This document shows positions 36,381 to 47,737 of a stretch of DNA of 64,000 nt, piece by piece; position 1 is the first letter of the stretch; each line of letters opens with the position of its first letter. The notes beneath the pieces were generated by a model. That model was given only the letters and a program-made list of their open reading frames with translations, was not told the origin of the DNA and made no database searches. The translations under genes and the position numbers were made by a program. Source of the stretch: Thamnaconus septentrionalis (taxonomy: Eukaryota; Chordata; Actinopteri; Tetraodontiformes; Monacanthidae); assembly GCA_009823395.1 (NCBI GenBank), contig CM020505.1, forward strand, positions 536,629-600,628, written 5' to 3'.

Positions 36381-37361
36381 ATGGACTCAGCAGAGGCATG
36401 CCAGCTCGCAGATGCGCTGCACGCCCAGAGCGCAAGGATCTCTTGCCAGGAGGAATTCCAAGAAGTCATGACTGCCCAGGTGAGCCAGCTGGCCTCTCAG
36501 ATCCAGGACCTGGTCAGTTTTGTCCGGCAGTGCCCTAAACCTGCACCGCCGCCCCTGTCTCCGGACGCAGCCACCTCGGGAGAGGGAGCAGGAATCAGGT
36601 TGGTGCCCCCAGAGCGGTTCTCAGGAGAACCGGGTCAGTGCAAAGCCTTTCTTATTGACTGTTCAATTCACTTTGAGCATTCCCCGCGAGCCTTCACCTC
36701 TGACCGCTCCAAGATAGCTTTCATGGTCTCCCACTTATCCGGGAGAGCGAGGATGTGGGCCACCGCGGAGTGGGATCGGGACTCACCCCTTTGCCGATCA
36801 CTCCACAACTTCCAGGAAGCGCTCAAGAGGACCTTCGATCCTGTGGCAACGAACCGAGAGAAAGCCAGGGAGCTGAGCGGACTGCGACAAGGAGGCAGCT
36901 CAGTCTGCGACTATGCCATCCGATTCCGGACGCTGGCGGCGGAGAGTGGGTGGAACGAGACTGCGTTGTACGACATGTTCCTGAAGGGGTTGTCGGTGGC
37001 TGTTCAGGATCGGCTGATCCCTCTGGACCTTCCAGCTGACTTGGATTCCCTCATCGCCCTTGCAATTCGTACGGATAACCGGATCCATGAACTCAAGCAG
37101 CAGCGGGAGGTCAGAGGCACCCCTGGGTGGTCTCCGTGCCCCTGGTCCCTGCCTGAACAGAATCCCCAAGTTCCAGAGCAGAGCCAGGCATCTCCCACAA
37201 CCAACGGGGTCGAACCGATGCAGCTTGGCCGGGCGCGCCTGACTCCAGAGGAACGGCGACGGCGACAAGTTCAGGGGTGTTGCTTCTACTGTGGAGAGAA
37301 CTCCCATGTTGTGGTTTCATGCCCTGCCAAAAGACACAAGACGGTAGAGTTCTCCCTCTAA
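36381..37361 (+). CDS. gag of the gypsy element
   Basis: An open frame of 326 codons beginning 16 bases after the 5' LTR. It would encode the structural polyprotein that assembles into particles and binds element RNA. The middle resembles the retrotransposon capsid domain (AEWDRDSPLCRSLHNFQEAL, RFRTLAAESGWNE). Near the C-terminus is one CCHC zinc knuckle, CFYCGENSHVVVSC. The N-terminal 60 residues are helix-prone and Pro-rich at the end. It is the best-preserved ORF of the element with integrase; the pol frame does not continue directly from it. Confidence 0.9.
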   Translation: MDSAEACQLADALHAQSARISCQEEFQEVMTAQVSQLASQIQDLVSFVRQCPKPAPPPLSPDAATSGEGAGIRLVPPERFSGEPGQCKAFLIDCSIHFEHSPRAFTSDRSKIAFMVSHLSGRARMWATAEWDRDSPLCRSLHNFQEALKRTFDPVATNREKARELSGLRQGGSSVCDYAIRFRTLAAESGWNETALYDMFLKGLSVAVQDRLIPLDLPADLDSLIALAIRTDNRIHELKQQREVRGTPGWSPCPWSLPEQNPQVPEQSQASPTTNGVEPMQLGRARLTPEERRRRQVQGCCFYCGENSHVVVSCPAKRHKTVEFSL

Positions 37362-37392
37362 GTCCCACCGCACCCCACGAGCTCTCACGCCC

Positions 37393-38362
37393 GTGACTAT
37401 CTCCCACCATGCAGTTTCAACCAACTTACTAGCACTCAAGTCCTCAAATCAAACTCTGGTCTTGGGTTATTCATGGCTGCGTGATCACAACCCAAACATT
37501 GACTGGCAAACTGGGGGTGTCTTAAGTTGGGGACGACGGTGTGCTGAAAAGGGCAAGTGCCACGCTAATCAAGAATTTTTAGGCCATATTGATCATGTTT
37601 CTCTCAATGTTATCACAGAATCCATGACAGACCTGAGTTCTGTGCTGACCTGCTACCACCATCTCCGAAGTCTTCAGTAAAGCCAAAGCCTTATCTCTTC
37701 CACCGCACCGACCTTATGACTGCCCCATAGACTTGATTCCAGGTTCAACCATCCCGAAGGGGCACCTTTACTCGCTCTCTGGTCCTGAGAGAGCAGCCAT
37801 GACGGACTATATCGAGACCTCGTTGAAAGCGGGTCTTATACGCCCCTCTTCATCTGCAGCTGGGGCTGGGTTTTTCTTTGTAGAAAAGAAAGATGGGACA
37901 TTGAGACCCTGCATTGATTACAGCCCTTTGAACGACATCACGATTAAAAACCGCTACCCTTTACCTCATGTCCTCTGTGTTCGACCAACTTCAACAGGCT
38001 AAGATCTTTACCAAATTAGATCTTCGCAATGCATACCATCTCGTAAGAATCAGGGAGGGTGACGAGTGGAAGACGGGGTTCAACACTCCCAATGGACATG
38101 AGTACCTCGTCATGCCCTTTGGTTTAACTAACGCTCCTGCAGTTTTTCAGGCCATGATCAACAATGTGTTAAGACCCTTTTTAGATCACTTCGTGTATGT
38201 TTATTTAGACAATATCCTTATATATTCACCCGACCTCGATACCCACAGAAAACCTGTAACCACGACTCTTGGATCACCAGCTGTACGTCAAAGCGGAGAA
38301 AAGTGAGTTTCATGCCGACATCATCTCTTTCCTCGGCTTCATTGTAGCCCCTGGAAGGGTTC
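37393..38362 (+). pseudogene. gypsy pol, protease remnant and first part of reverse transcriptase
   Basis: The open segment at 37,393-37,680 (SSNQTLVLGYSWLRDHNPN) corresponds to the region after the aspartic protease; the protease active site itself is missing. Reverse-transcriptase segments at 37,733-38,002 and 37,968-38,306 lie in different frames and hold [28 protein letters not shown] and [10 protein letters not shown]. The last is the catalytic YxDD motif with its second Asp changed to Asn. The frame changes again near 38,260, before the segment meets the inserted element. Confidence 0.85.
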
Positions 38363-39153
38363 AGATGGACCCGGCAATTTATTTATTTATTTATTTATTT
38401 ATTTATTTTTTATTTTTTTTTATTTTATTTTGCTTTCTTCCTTCTGCTTTGGGGGATTTGCGTCTTGGGTGGTCGCTGCCCGGCCTTCTGGCCGGGCGCC
38501 GTGGGGGGTTCGTTGTGGGTGGCGACCGGGTCCCCGGTGGGCCTCCCCGGTGCGGTTTCCTCACCCTTGCTCTGGGGCACGGACTGCACCCTTGTTGGTG
38601 AGGAACTGGCCTCACGCAGTCAATGACCCACTGACATTATCACTAGGGGCTTTGGATGAGGGTCTCCATCGACCGACCACCGCCCATCCGAGACCCTCTC
38701 CAATTTAATAGCATTTTAGACACTTAGGGCCTGGGGGTTCGTGCACTGCGGCCGCTGCGCTGCTCAGCAGCAGTGGTTGCCCCAGGGCCCTTCCACCCCC
38801 ATTTTAACCGCACCATAGTCCAACACACCAGCAAATGCACATATATACACACTGACACTCCTACACACAGTGGGGTCGGCCTGCTGGTGGGGCGGGACCC
38901 GCATCTTTCCCACTCTGGATGGGCCCTGTGCAGTCCGGTGCCCCGGGTGCGTGACCGGGCTGGGCCTATGGGGTCCTTGCCACTTGTGGCGGGGTCCCCT
39001 TTCCCCAATCCTGGGGCCGGGCAGCTGGGGTCCCCTGCGCCGCTGGGCGGCTGGGCGGGCGGCGACCCGAGACACGGGGTTTGACGGTGGTGGGCGGGGT
39101 CCACAGGTTGTTTATTTTATTTTATTTTATCCTTTATTTTATTTACTTATTTA

Positions 39154-39202
<49 letters not shown>

Positions 39203-39769
39203 GAGGGAACCAGGGGCTCTCGCTTGGGGCCCGCTTTGCCGGCATTGGGGGCGTGGGTGCGGCTGTGGCCTCGGGGCTGGGGGCTGTCCCCTGGCGCCGG
39301 GGGGTTCCGGGGCGGTGGGGGCGGCTGGGGTGGGTGGGGGGTGGAGGGGGCGGTTGATGTGCCGCACTGGGTCCGTATGGGGGGGGGCTTCTGGGTGCCC
39401 GGGCCTGCCTTGGGTACCGATCCTCCCGGTGGGTGAAGGGGCTGGGTCCTGTCATGGGGATGGGTCTGGTCTCGCTCGCTTTCCTGGGGGCCCCGTCCGG
39501 GGGCTGGGCTCTGCTGCCTGTCCGCCCGGTGGTGTCCCTTCTTCTTGTGGTATTTGCCTCCCTGTCATCTTGCCCTGGCTCCTTGTGGGTGGGTGCCCTC
39601 CGGCCCGGGGGGCCTGCTGCTCCGGGCCTCTTCCTGGCCGGCTCTGCGGCGGGTGTGCCGTGTCCGGGATCTCCCCTGGCTCGTTGCTGGTGTGGGCGGC
39701 ACGACCTCGGAGGCCGCACTAATTGGCAGCCTACTTCCAGTGACGTGCTTAAACACACCCACTCCCGCA

Positions 39770-40020
39770 CTCAGATACACACACACCACATCCATGCACA
39801 CGCACACACACATACATACACATACACACATGTAAGTATGCACACACACAAGTATACACACATGCAAGTATATACACACACACGTATACACACATATAAG
39901 TATACACACACACACAAGTACACACACATATAAGTATACACACACGCATACACACACACACACAGTACACACACATACAAGTATACACACGCATACACAC
40001 ACACACACAAGAACTCACAA
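39770..40020. repeat. (CA)n-type microsatellite
   Basis: Interrupted CA repeats with TATAAGTA and CATGCAAGT interruptions, inside the 2.4 kb insert. Confidence 0.95.
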
Positions 40021-40254
40021 GCGCAGGTACACTGTTGCACACTGTTGCATAGCTTATTGTCTGATTCATCCATGAGTATATTATTATTACTGTCCTTATT
40101 ACGATTATTATTATCACTATTATTAATAATATTATTATTACCATTAACGTCGTTATTATTATTATCATCGCTATCATTACCATTATCATTGTATGTACTT
40201 GCATGTATGTTTGTATGGGTAGATATGCATCTAGGTGCATATGACCATGTGTAA

Positions 40255-40797
<543 letters not shown>

Positions 40798-40800
40798 AAG

Positions 40801-41480
40801 ATGGACCCGGCAAAAGTTTGCGCTGTAGCCAAGTGGCCCACTCCTGATAGCCGTAAGAAGGTTCAGCAGTTCCTCGGGTTCGCTAACTTCTACAGGCGGT
40901 TTATCCGGGGCTTCAGCACTGTAGTGTCTCCATTACATGCTCTTGCGTCCTCCAAGGTGCGGTTCGCCTGGTCTCCAGAGGCCGAGGCTGCGTTCCAGGA
41001 CCTCAAGGTTCGCTTCACCACTGCCCCGATCCGGTCGATGCCAGATCCCCAACGACAATTTGTTGTAGAGGTGGACGCATCCCTGGAGGGGATTGGTGCA
41101 GTCCTCTCCCAACGATCGGAGAAGGATGGGAAGATGCATCCCTGTGCCTTCCAGTCTAGGCGGTTGTCCAAGGCAGAACGAAATTACGACGTCGGCAACC
41201 GAGAATTGCTGGCTGTCAAGGTGGCCCTGGAGGAGTGGAGGCACTGGCTGGAGGGGGCTAAACACCCATTCATTGTATGGACTGACCACAAGAACCTGGA
41301 ATACATGCGCAAAGCTAAGAGACTGAATTCTCGCCAGGCCAGGTGGGCACTGTTTTTTTTATTTTTTTTTTAACCGCTTCTCCTTTTCTCTTTCCTATAG
41401 GCCAGGGTCCCAGAATGTCAAGCCTGATGCCCTGTCTCGTCTCTATGACCCTGAGCCTGTTGCCAAATAACCCAGCCCTA
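40801..41480 (+). pseudogene. gypsy reverse-transcriptase thumb and RNase H
   Basis: This continues the pol interrupted at 38,377. It has [18 protein letters not shown] (thumb/connection), [33 protein letters not shown] and [10 protein letters not shown], which supply the acidic residues of RNase H. A T-rich expansion near 41,350-41,372 breaks the frame just before the end of RNase [17 protein letters not shown] follows in another frame. Confidence 0.9.
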
Positions 41481-41497
41481 GCCTTCCACTGACATGT

Positions 41498-42799
41498 GTG
41501 GTCGGAGCGGTAACTTGGCAGATAGAGAACGAGGTTAAGCAAACTAATGGTGAGGCTCCGCCACCTAGTGGGTGCCCCGAGAATCGATTATACGTCCCTG
41601 CCAATCTGCGCCCACAGGTGATTCATTGGGCCCACTCCTCACTGCTTTCCTGTCATCCGGAGGTCCGGCGAACAATGTTTGCTATCTCCCGGAGGTTCTG
41701 GTGGCCTTCAATGGAACCGGAGGTTCGGGAGTACATCGAGGCATGCCCGGTCTGCGCCAGAAACAAGGTGTCTACTCAACCGCGCATGGGACTTCTACAA
41801 CCTCTACCCATTCCCTCCAGACCGTGGGCCAACAGCTCAATGGACTTCGTCACGGGGCTCCCGGTCTCCCAAGGCAACACCACAGTCCTCACTGTGGTAG
41901 ACGGGTTTTCGAAGATGACTAGATTCATCGCCTTACCTAAGCTGCCCTCAGCCAAAGAATTGGCCGAAATCATGATCCACGAAATTTTCAGAACTCATGG
42001 ATTCCCCAGAGACATCGTGTCTGACCGGGGGCCCCAGTTTGTGTCCCAGTTCTGGAAGGAGTTCTGCAGACTCATTGGAGCCACAGTCAGCCTGACCTCA
42101 GGCTACCACCCTGAGTCCAATGGTCAGACCGAACGCCTCAACCAGCAGTTGGAAACAGGCCTCCGGTGCCTAGTGTCCCAGAACCCCTCAACATGGAGCA
42201 AGCACCTGGTCTGGGTCGAGTATGCCCACAACTCGCTGCCTACCTCTGCCACAGGTTTTTCTCCCTTCAAGTGTGCCTACGGTTATGATCCTCCAGTGTT
42301 TGCCGCCCAAGAGCCCGAAGTGTCGGTTCCCTCAGCTCACACCATGATGCGTCGTTGCCGGCGCATCTGGGCAGCCGCCCGACAGGTTCTCATCCGCCAA
42401 GGTGACCGCACCAAGAAGGCAGCAGACCACAGTAGGAGGTGTGCACCCTCCTACCAGCCGGGCCAGAAAGTGTGGCTTTGTGCCAAGAATCTCCAACTCA
42501 AAGTACCCTCAAAGAAGTTGGCTCCAAGGTTTGTGGGTCCCTTCCCCATCGCCAAGGTAATCGGACCCGCTGCTGTCCGTCTCCGCCTTCCTCGAGCCCT
42601 TGGGGTTCATCCCACCTTCCACATCAGCCAGGTCAAGCCCGCCAAGGAAAGTTCCATGGTCCCGACCCTCCCGCCACCTCCAGTGATGGTTTACAAGGTC
42701 AAACGCCTGTTAGCTGTACGCAACAGGGGTCGGGGCAGGCAGTTCCTGGTGGATTGGGTGGGTTACGGCCCAGAGGAAAGACAATGGGTTCCTGCTTGA
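41498..42799 (+). CDS. gypsy integrase with truncated chromodomain
   Basis: An open frame of 433 codons. It contains an HHCC zinc-binding region (H and H in the [13 protein letters not shown] part, C and C in CPVCARN) and a DDE catalytic core ([35 protein letters not shown]). At the end is a chromodomain start ([16 protein letters not shown]) that would direct integration to modified chromatin. A TGA at 42,797 stops translation in the middle of the chromodomain, and the following bases continue in frame with a plausible tail, so this looks like a point lesion. The element's pol would normally be one polyprotein, so the apparent start here is not meaningful. Confidence 0.9.
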   Translation: MVGAVTWQIENEVKQTNGEAPPPSGCPENRLYVPANLRPQVIHWAHSSLLSCHPEVRRTMFAISRRFWWPSMEPEVREYIEACPVCARNKVSTQPRMGLLQPLPIPSRPWANSSMDFVTGLPVSQGNTTVLTVVDGFSKMTRFIALPKLPSAKELAEIMIHEIFRTHGFPRDIVSDRGPQFVSQFWKEFCRLIGATVSLTSGYHPESNGQTERLNQQLETGLRCLVSQNPSTWSKHLVWVEYAHNSLPTSATGFSPFKCAYGYDPPVFAAQEPEVSVPSAHTMMRRCRRIWAAARQVLIRQGDRTKKAADHSRRCAPSYQPGQKVWLCAKNLQLKVPSKKLAPRFVGPFPIAKVIGPAAVRLRLPRALGVHPTFHISQVKPAKESSMVPTLPPPPVMVYKVKRLLAVRNRGRGRQFLVDWVGYGPEERQWVPA

Positions 42800-42892
42800 T
42801 TCATTTTAGACTCTACTCTCATCAGTGACTTTCACCGGGACCATCCAGAGCATCCTGGACCGTCTGGTAGCCGGTCCTAGAAGGGGGGGTTC

Positions 42893-43491
42893 TGTCACAC
42901 CGTGGTGAGGTTTTGTCTCGTCTTGGGGTTTTGTCTCGTCATGTCCTGTTTTATTTTGACAACTTCCTCTCGTTTCAGATCACAACCACTCCTCATGTTC
43001 CACCTGTTCGTCTGACCCAATTACCCATTGTTTCCAGCTGTGCCTTGTTACCTTGTGTGTTCAAATAGTCTGCGTTCCCCTTGTCTTGTGCCAGAGTGTC
43101 TTCGGCCGTCACGTCTAGCCCTGAACCTGACAGCCGCAGCCGGTGCCTTAAGATTCCACAGTAAGACGGTTGTTCCTAGAGGTCGAGTGATTTTCTGTTA
43201 ACGCTAAGTTTTGTTATTAGAATAGGATTTTGTTTACTAGTTAGTCCTTTTCCTCCTTGTGAGTGATTTTTCGTTAAAACCTAGATTTGATATTAGAGTA
43301 TACTTTTGTTAGTTATTCAGTCCTTTTTCCTCCATGCGAGTGATTTTGATTTTGTTGCCAGCTCAGTGAGATTAGTATTCTTATAGCCTGTTTATTTGAT
43401 CTCTCTGATCTGAGGACAATTGCTTGTGAAATAAATTTACTTTTCTGTTAAATCTCTGCGTCTGAGTCCTGCCTCAAGTCCCGGCCTGACA
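42893..43491 (+). repeat. 3' LTR
   Basis: 599 bases. It shares its start, end and most of its body with the 5' LTR but has an extra GTTTTGTCTCGTC duplication near 42,910-42,940 and an extra segment at about 43,259-43,378. Confidence 0.95.
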
Positions 43492-44405
43492 GCATGTGGA
43501 AAAACGGACACAAACTTTATTGCATATGCTCATAATAACGTGCTCTACTAAGGAGGTGCGATGTGAAGCGCATGAGCCGTAATTCTTGTCAAATGAGACC
43601 CCACTTTGAGGAGGATTGAGATACAAAATTCCTTGTATAAATCTGCATTTTGATGTTTGCTGTTAAGAATGGTTATATTTTTCTCTTTCATAGCTTGGAA
43701 ATAAAATACTCCTCAATTGGCACATTTTTGATATTAAACTCTAATCTTTAGACTCAGGCAATTTCTTTTAAATAGGATTCAAAATCAGTTTTCTTATTTG
43801 AGTCGTTGCCTTCACTTTATCCCCATGTGAATTGGGACTTATTACTTAATTTGAAACCTCTTCAAAGTAGCTATGATACAAAATCACGAGCAGCAATGGG
43901 TTACACCACAAAAGAGCAGACTACACAGAAATCTGAAAAAGGCCCTTTCATTCAAGATCATGCTTGATTAGACATGCAGCTAATATGACTAATTGGCTGC
44001 AAGATTTACGGAAACTTCTTTCTGCAAGATTGGGCAAATTAACACAAAGCACAAAGTGAGAATGTTGAACAGCAGTTATAAAAAGTAAAGTTAATGCCTC
44101 TCCAGCCTCAGCTGGCATTAGCAAGCTTGATTATCTCTGGCAAAGATATGATAGCGCATGTGAATGACATTTGTTGCTGTTTAGTACCATAACCTTTGGA
44201 CCTCTCGGAGCTAACGCTGAACTGCTGGCCTATTGTGACCACATACTGCTGGCTCTGCCCCCTAACTAAAACACATAGTGGGAGCTTTTTATTGTGGAAT
44301 TGGTAGCCCGTAGATACAACTCGGGTGGCCACACACGGCAGCTCTCTCAGAGGGCCATTAACGTGTCGGAGCTATTGTTGCAGCCAAACTTCCAGTCATG
44401 CGGTG

Positions 44406-44460
44406 TTGTGTTGACATAGGGTCCCATTTTCTCAGAAAATGGGACCCTATGTCAACACAA
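44406..44460. repeat. 55 bp perfect palindrome with 1-base spacer
   Basis: A 27-base arm starting TTGTGTTGACATAGGG is followed by a single C and its exact reverse complement ending CCCTATGTCAACACAA. Confidence 0.95.
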
Positions 44461-44601
44461 GCTCCCAAATCACAGATCATAAAGTTACCCACAGCTCAAG
44501 CATTTCCTCAACTACAACCCAGCAGCAACAATAACAACTAGCACATGTTTATTGATTTATTTTGAGACATTTTTAAGTGTATGTCTGTCTCAGTCTCGTT
44601 T

Positions 44602-44826
44602 CAATGACCCCTAGAATTGTGCAAAACCTAAATATCGAAATAAAAAACTGGTCATGGATGTATCGATGTAAAGACATATTGATATAGATGTATATTGCAT
44701 TGTATTTTTCCATTTACACACCAGCGGACATGAAGTACGGGGTCACGTGACCAGTTGACTTCAAGTGAAAATGGTGCGTTATGATTGGACGGAGGAGGAG
44801 ACGGAATATGTTTTCATTTTGTAGTT
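44602..44826 (+). mobile_element. small DNA element with start of a Myb/SANT-like ORF
   Basis: It shares with 52,902-53,350 (reverse complement) the words GACCCCTAGAATTG, AAAAAACTGGTCATGGA, TCACGTGACCAGTT and CTTCAAGTGAAAATGG. The ORF after it starts MVRYDWTEEETE and stops after 17 residues. This start resembles the Myb/SANT-like second protein of PIF/Harbinger-type transposons. It is a truncated, non-autonomous copy. Confidence 0.65.
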
Positions 44827-45289
44827 TTATTTTTTTATATATATTTTTGTTTGAATTGAGTTGATTTGCCCAGTAGTTATAATAATACATTACTTTCAGT
44901 TATTCATTTGTTTCTGTGGTTTCTTTGCTGATTTATTTCTTTCAGTTGTTGCAGATCAGTGATGGTGCTGCTGGTGTTCTGGTGGCTGTGTGTGCGTCCG
45001 TTTTTAACTAACAACTTCTTGATTATCTTTAAAGTCTTGTCAAATTGTTAAGAGAAAGAAAAAAAAAGAAAAAGCACAATATTACATTTTTGGTGGAGTT
45101 AACTGACAGAAAATTAGGATGATGTTGCTTTTGTGGAATAAAAACTCTTACGTGCATGATTAAGTCAATTATTTGTGTTGTTATACATATATAAATATAT
45201 ACAATGATGTCGACTCTTCTCGATATGCCGCCGCTTGAAATCTCCATGTTGTGGTGGGGTTATTATTATTAAGCGGCAGCAATGATCGC

Positions 45290-45660
45290 CGGGATCACAT
45301 GACCGTGCTGGTTGTCGTCAGCCTGAGGCGCAGATGTGTCAGTGTGAGCTCAGCTCCGCAGCTCCGGCGCAGCAGACAGACGGACAGACAGAGAGCGGAG
45401 CAGCTCCTCCAGCGGCGCACAATGATCCACCAGCCACCGCCCGGTCACCAAACCTCGGATCACTCCACACAGTCGTGAATTCGGTGAACGGGAGGGTCAC
45501 CAAATCCTGAGAAAGAAGCCTCTTCTTCTATTAACAGACATACTGTATAGCGTACAACTCCGGTGGCGCGTTTGGAGGAGTTTCCCCTGTTTCCAGAGAC
45601 CCGTTCACCTGCAGAAGACATGCGCCGCCAGGCTGCGCTCCCGCGGTAAGTCGGAGAGAT
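45290..45660 (+). promoter_or_regulatory. prss23: prss23 first exon and likely promoter region
   Basis: A GC-rich, CpG-containing block ends in the first coding exon of prss23 and a GTAAGT donor at 45,646. No TATA box is obvious, which suits a CpG-type promoter. The transcription start is not defined by the sequence. Confidence 0.45.
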
Positions 45661-47737
45661 TTTTGGTAAGAAGATTAAAAAAAACAAAAAAAAAACAAAA
45701 AACAAGAAGAGGTAAAACTTCCATCGCGGTTAGGTTGAGACGCAAATGTCAGGTACAGAGCAATAGCCAATCACAATGAAAAGGGAGTTGGTGATTGTGG
45801 ATCTTAATAACTTTTGAAATATTGTTATAAAGTAAGGCGCCTTAAAATTCAATGACACAGATGCGTTTGTACCTTATACTGAGCTACAAGTTTACAGTCA
45901 AGGACTGAATTATCATGTGGTGAGGGATTTTACACCATCAATCATTTTCTATTACTCCTGCTGATAAGTCAAATCCATTTCATTCCTGGCCTCACAAGCT
46001 AAAGTGGGTGGATGTGCTGAAAAATATGTAATAGACATTTGTTTTCATTTTGTTTCCTTGACGAAGATTCAAAGCAACCAAACTCTTTGAGTGTCATTTT
46101 CAGCTATCAAAGTCCAGTTCTAAAGCCTCTTGGGAAAAATTTCCATGAAAATTTAGCTGGGCCTGATCTCTGCCCTCTCTGTCTGATGTATTTCTAGCCT
46201 CATAAACATTGTGCTGCTGCCAAATTCCAGGGCAGATAAAATTGTCAAGAGTTTGAATATTCTCCTTCTGCTCCCATGCATATGATGCAAATCCATGATG
46301 GTTGTTTTAGGAAGAAGAATGTTTTTTGTGCTTAAGATGAACACAGATATCCGGCCATATTTAACATGTTTAAAACCCCATTGGGATCCTGTGGAATGTT
46401 TGGTCTGCAAATGAGTCAAGCGAGTCACCGAATCACATTCTTTAATCAGTCACATCGGCAACCCTGAACATGTTGGAGCAGGGAAATCAAGCAATGAGTC
46501 CAGAAGGTTCTCCAGAAATTTCTGTTTCACTGCACAACAGCTGTTCTGATTTTTCCCTCTCTCCATCCACAGGTTGACCTTCGTCCTATTTCTGATTTAC
46601 CTTTCCCCTGTTTTTCCGTCCTCCTCCCGTCCCCAGTGGGTCCTTCAACGTGTTCCTGTGGTCCTTCCAGAACGGACCGAGACTCAACCCGCTCCACACT
46701 TCCTGGCTTTAGCACGTCTGGATGTCGGCTCCTCCTGTGACCCAGAATGTCACAAACGAGCCCCTCAACCCAGTTACTGGGACCTGCGGCAACTTCTGGC
46801 CTACGAGACGCTCCACTCTAACGGTCAACTAACAGAAACCGCCATTGGAATCTACGGCTACAGCCCCAGACCAAACAGCAGTCCGGCCTCAGGGTCCCCT
46901 GCAGAGCCTGAGTCGTCCCACGTCAGAAGAAAAAGGCAGATCTTTGGCCACGATGACCGCTTTAGCATCGCTGGCCAAGACTTCCTCCTGAAATACCCGT
47001 TCTCAGTATCGGTCAAACTGTCCACAGGTTGTTCTGGTACACTGGTGGGAGACCGCCACGTTCTCACGGCCGCACACTGTGTCCATGATGGTAAAAATTA
47101 TGTCAAAGGAGCACAGAGGCTCCGAGTGGGCTTTCTGAAACCAAAGCAGCGTGACACACGACCGTCTTCCTCCAATTTCACCAACCACGTTGAAGGTGCT
47201 CCTCACCCCTACGCCCCAGCGACCAGCACCAGGATGAAATTCCAGTGGATCCGAGCCAAACGCACCCACGTGCCCAAAGGGTGGATGAAGGGCAATGCAA
47301 ATGACATTGGGATGGACTATGACTACGCTTTGCTTGAGCTCAAGAAACCCCACAAACGGCGCCACATGAAGTTGGGAATCAGCCCCCCTGCTCAGCGGCT
47401 GCCTGGCCGACGAGTCCACTTCTCAGGATTTGACAACGATCGTCCCGGTCAGCTGGTCTATCGCTTCTGTCCGGCCGGCGAGGAAACGTCCGACCTGCTG
47501 TACCAGCACTGCGATGCGCAGCCCGGCGCCAGCGGCTCAGGAGTCTACGCCCGCATGTGGGACGGGCGTCGCAAGCGCTGGGAGAGGAAGGTCATTGGCG
47601 TCTTTTCGGGGCACCAGTGGGTGGAGCGACATGGGGCATCTCAGGACTTTAACGTGGCTGTGAGGATCACACCTCTCAAATACGCCCAAATCTGCTACTG
47701 GATAAAAGGGAACTTTGTGGACTGTCGAGAGGGTTGA
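45620..47737 (+). CDS. prss23: serine protease 23
   Basis: A secreted trypsin-fold serine protease, linked in fish and mammals to vascular and heart-valve development. Coding exons are 45,620-45,645 and 46,573-47,737. The ATG exon gives nine residues (MRRQAALPR) and the splice restores Arg, then LTFVLFLIYLSPVFPSS supplies the signal-peptide core. Total 396 residues, close to the usual 380-390. A furin-type RRKRQ site precedes the protease domain (IFGHDDRFSI). The catalytic triad is visible: His in LTAAHCVHDG, Asp in DYDYALLEL, Ser in GASGSGVYARMW. The C-terminus CYWIKGNFVDCREG is typical. The large, nearly complete coding exon after a tiny ATG exon matches the family. It is the only plus-strand host gene in the window and appears intact. 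A polyadenylation word AATAAA lies near 48,093. Confidence 0.97.

Larger units (their letters stand above)
43497..45290. other. interval between the gypsy element and prss23
   Basis: No coding exon was recognised. It contains a 55-base palindrome (44,406-44,460) and a small DNA element at about 44,602-44,826. Confidence 0.7.

Noticed and set aside
38724..39770. Pro/Arg/Gly-rich ORFs on both strands of the 2.4 kb insert
   Set aside because: GC-rich composition gives long stop-free frames on both strands; there are no conserved motifs and they overlap each other.
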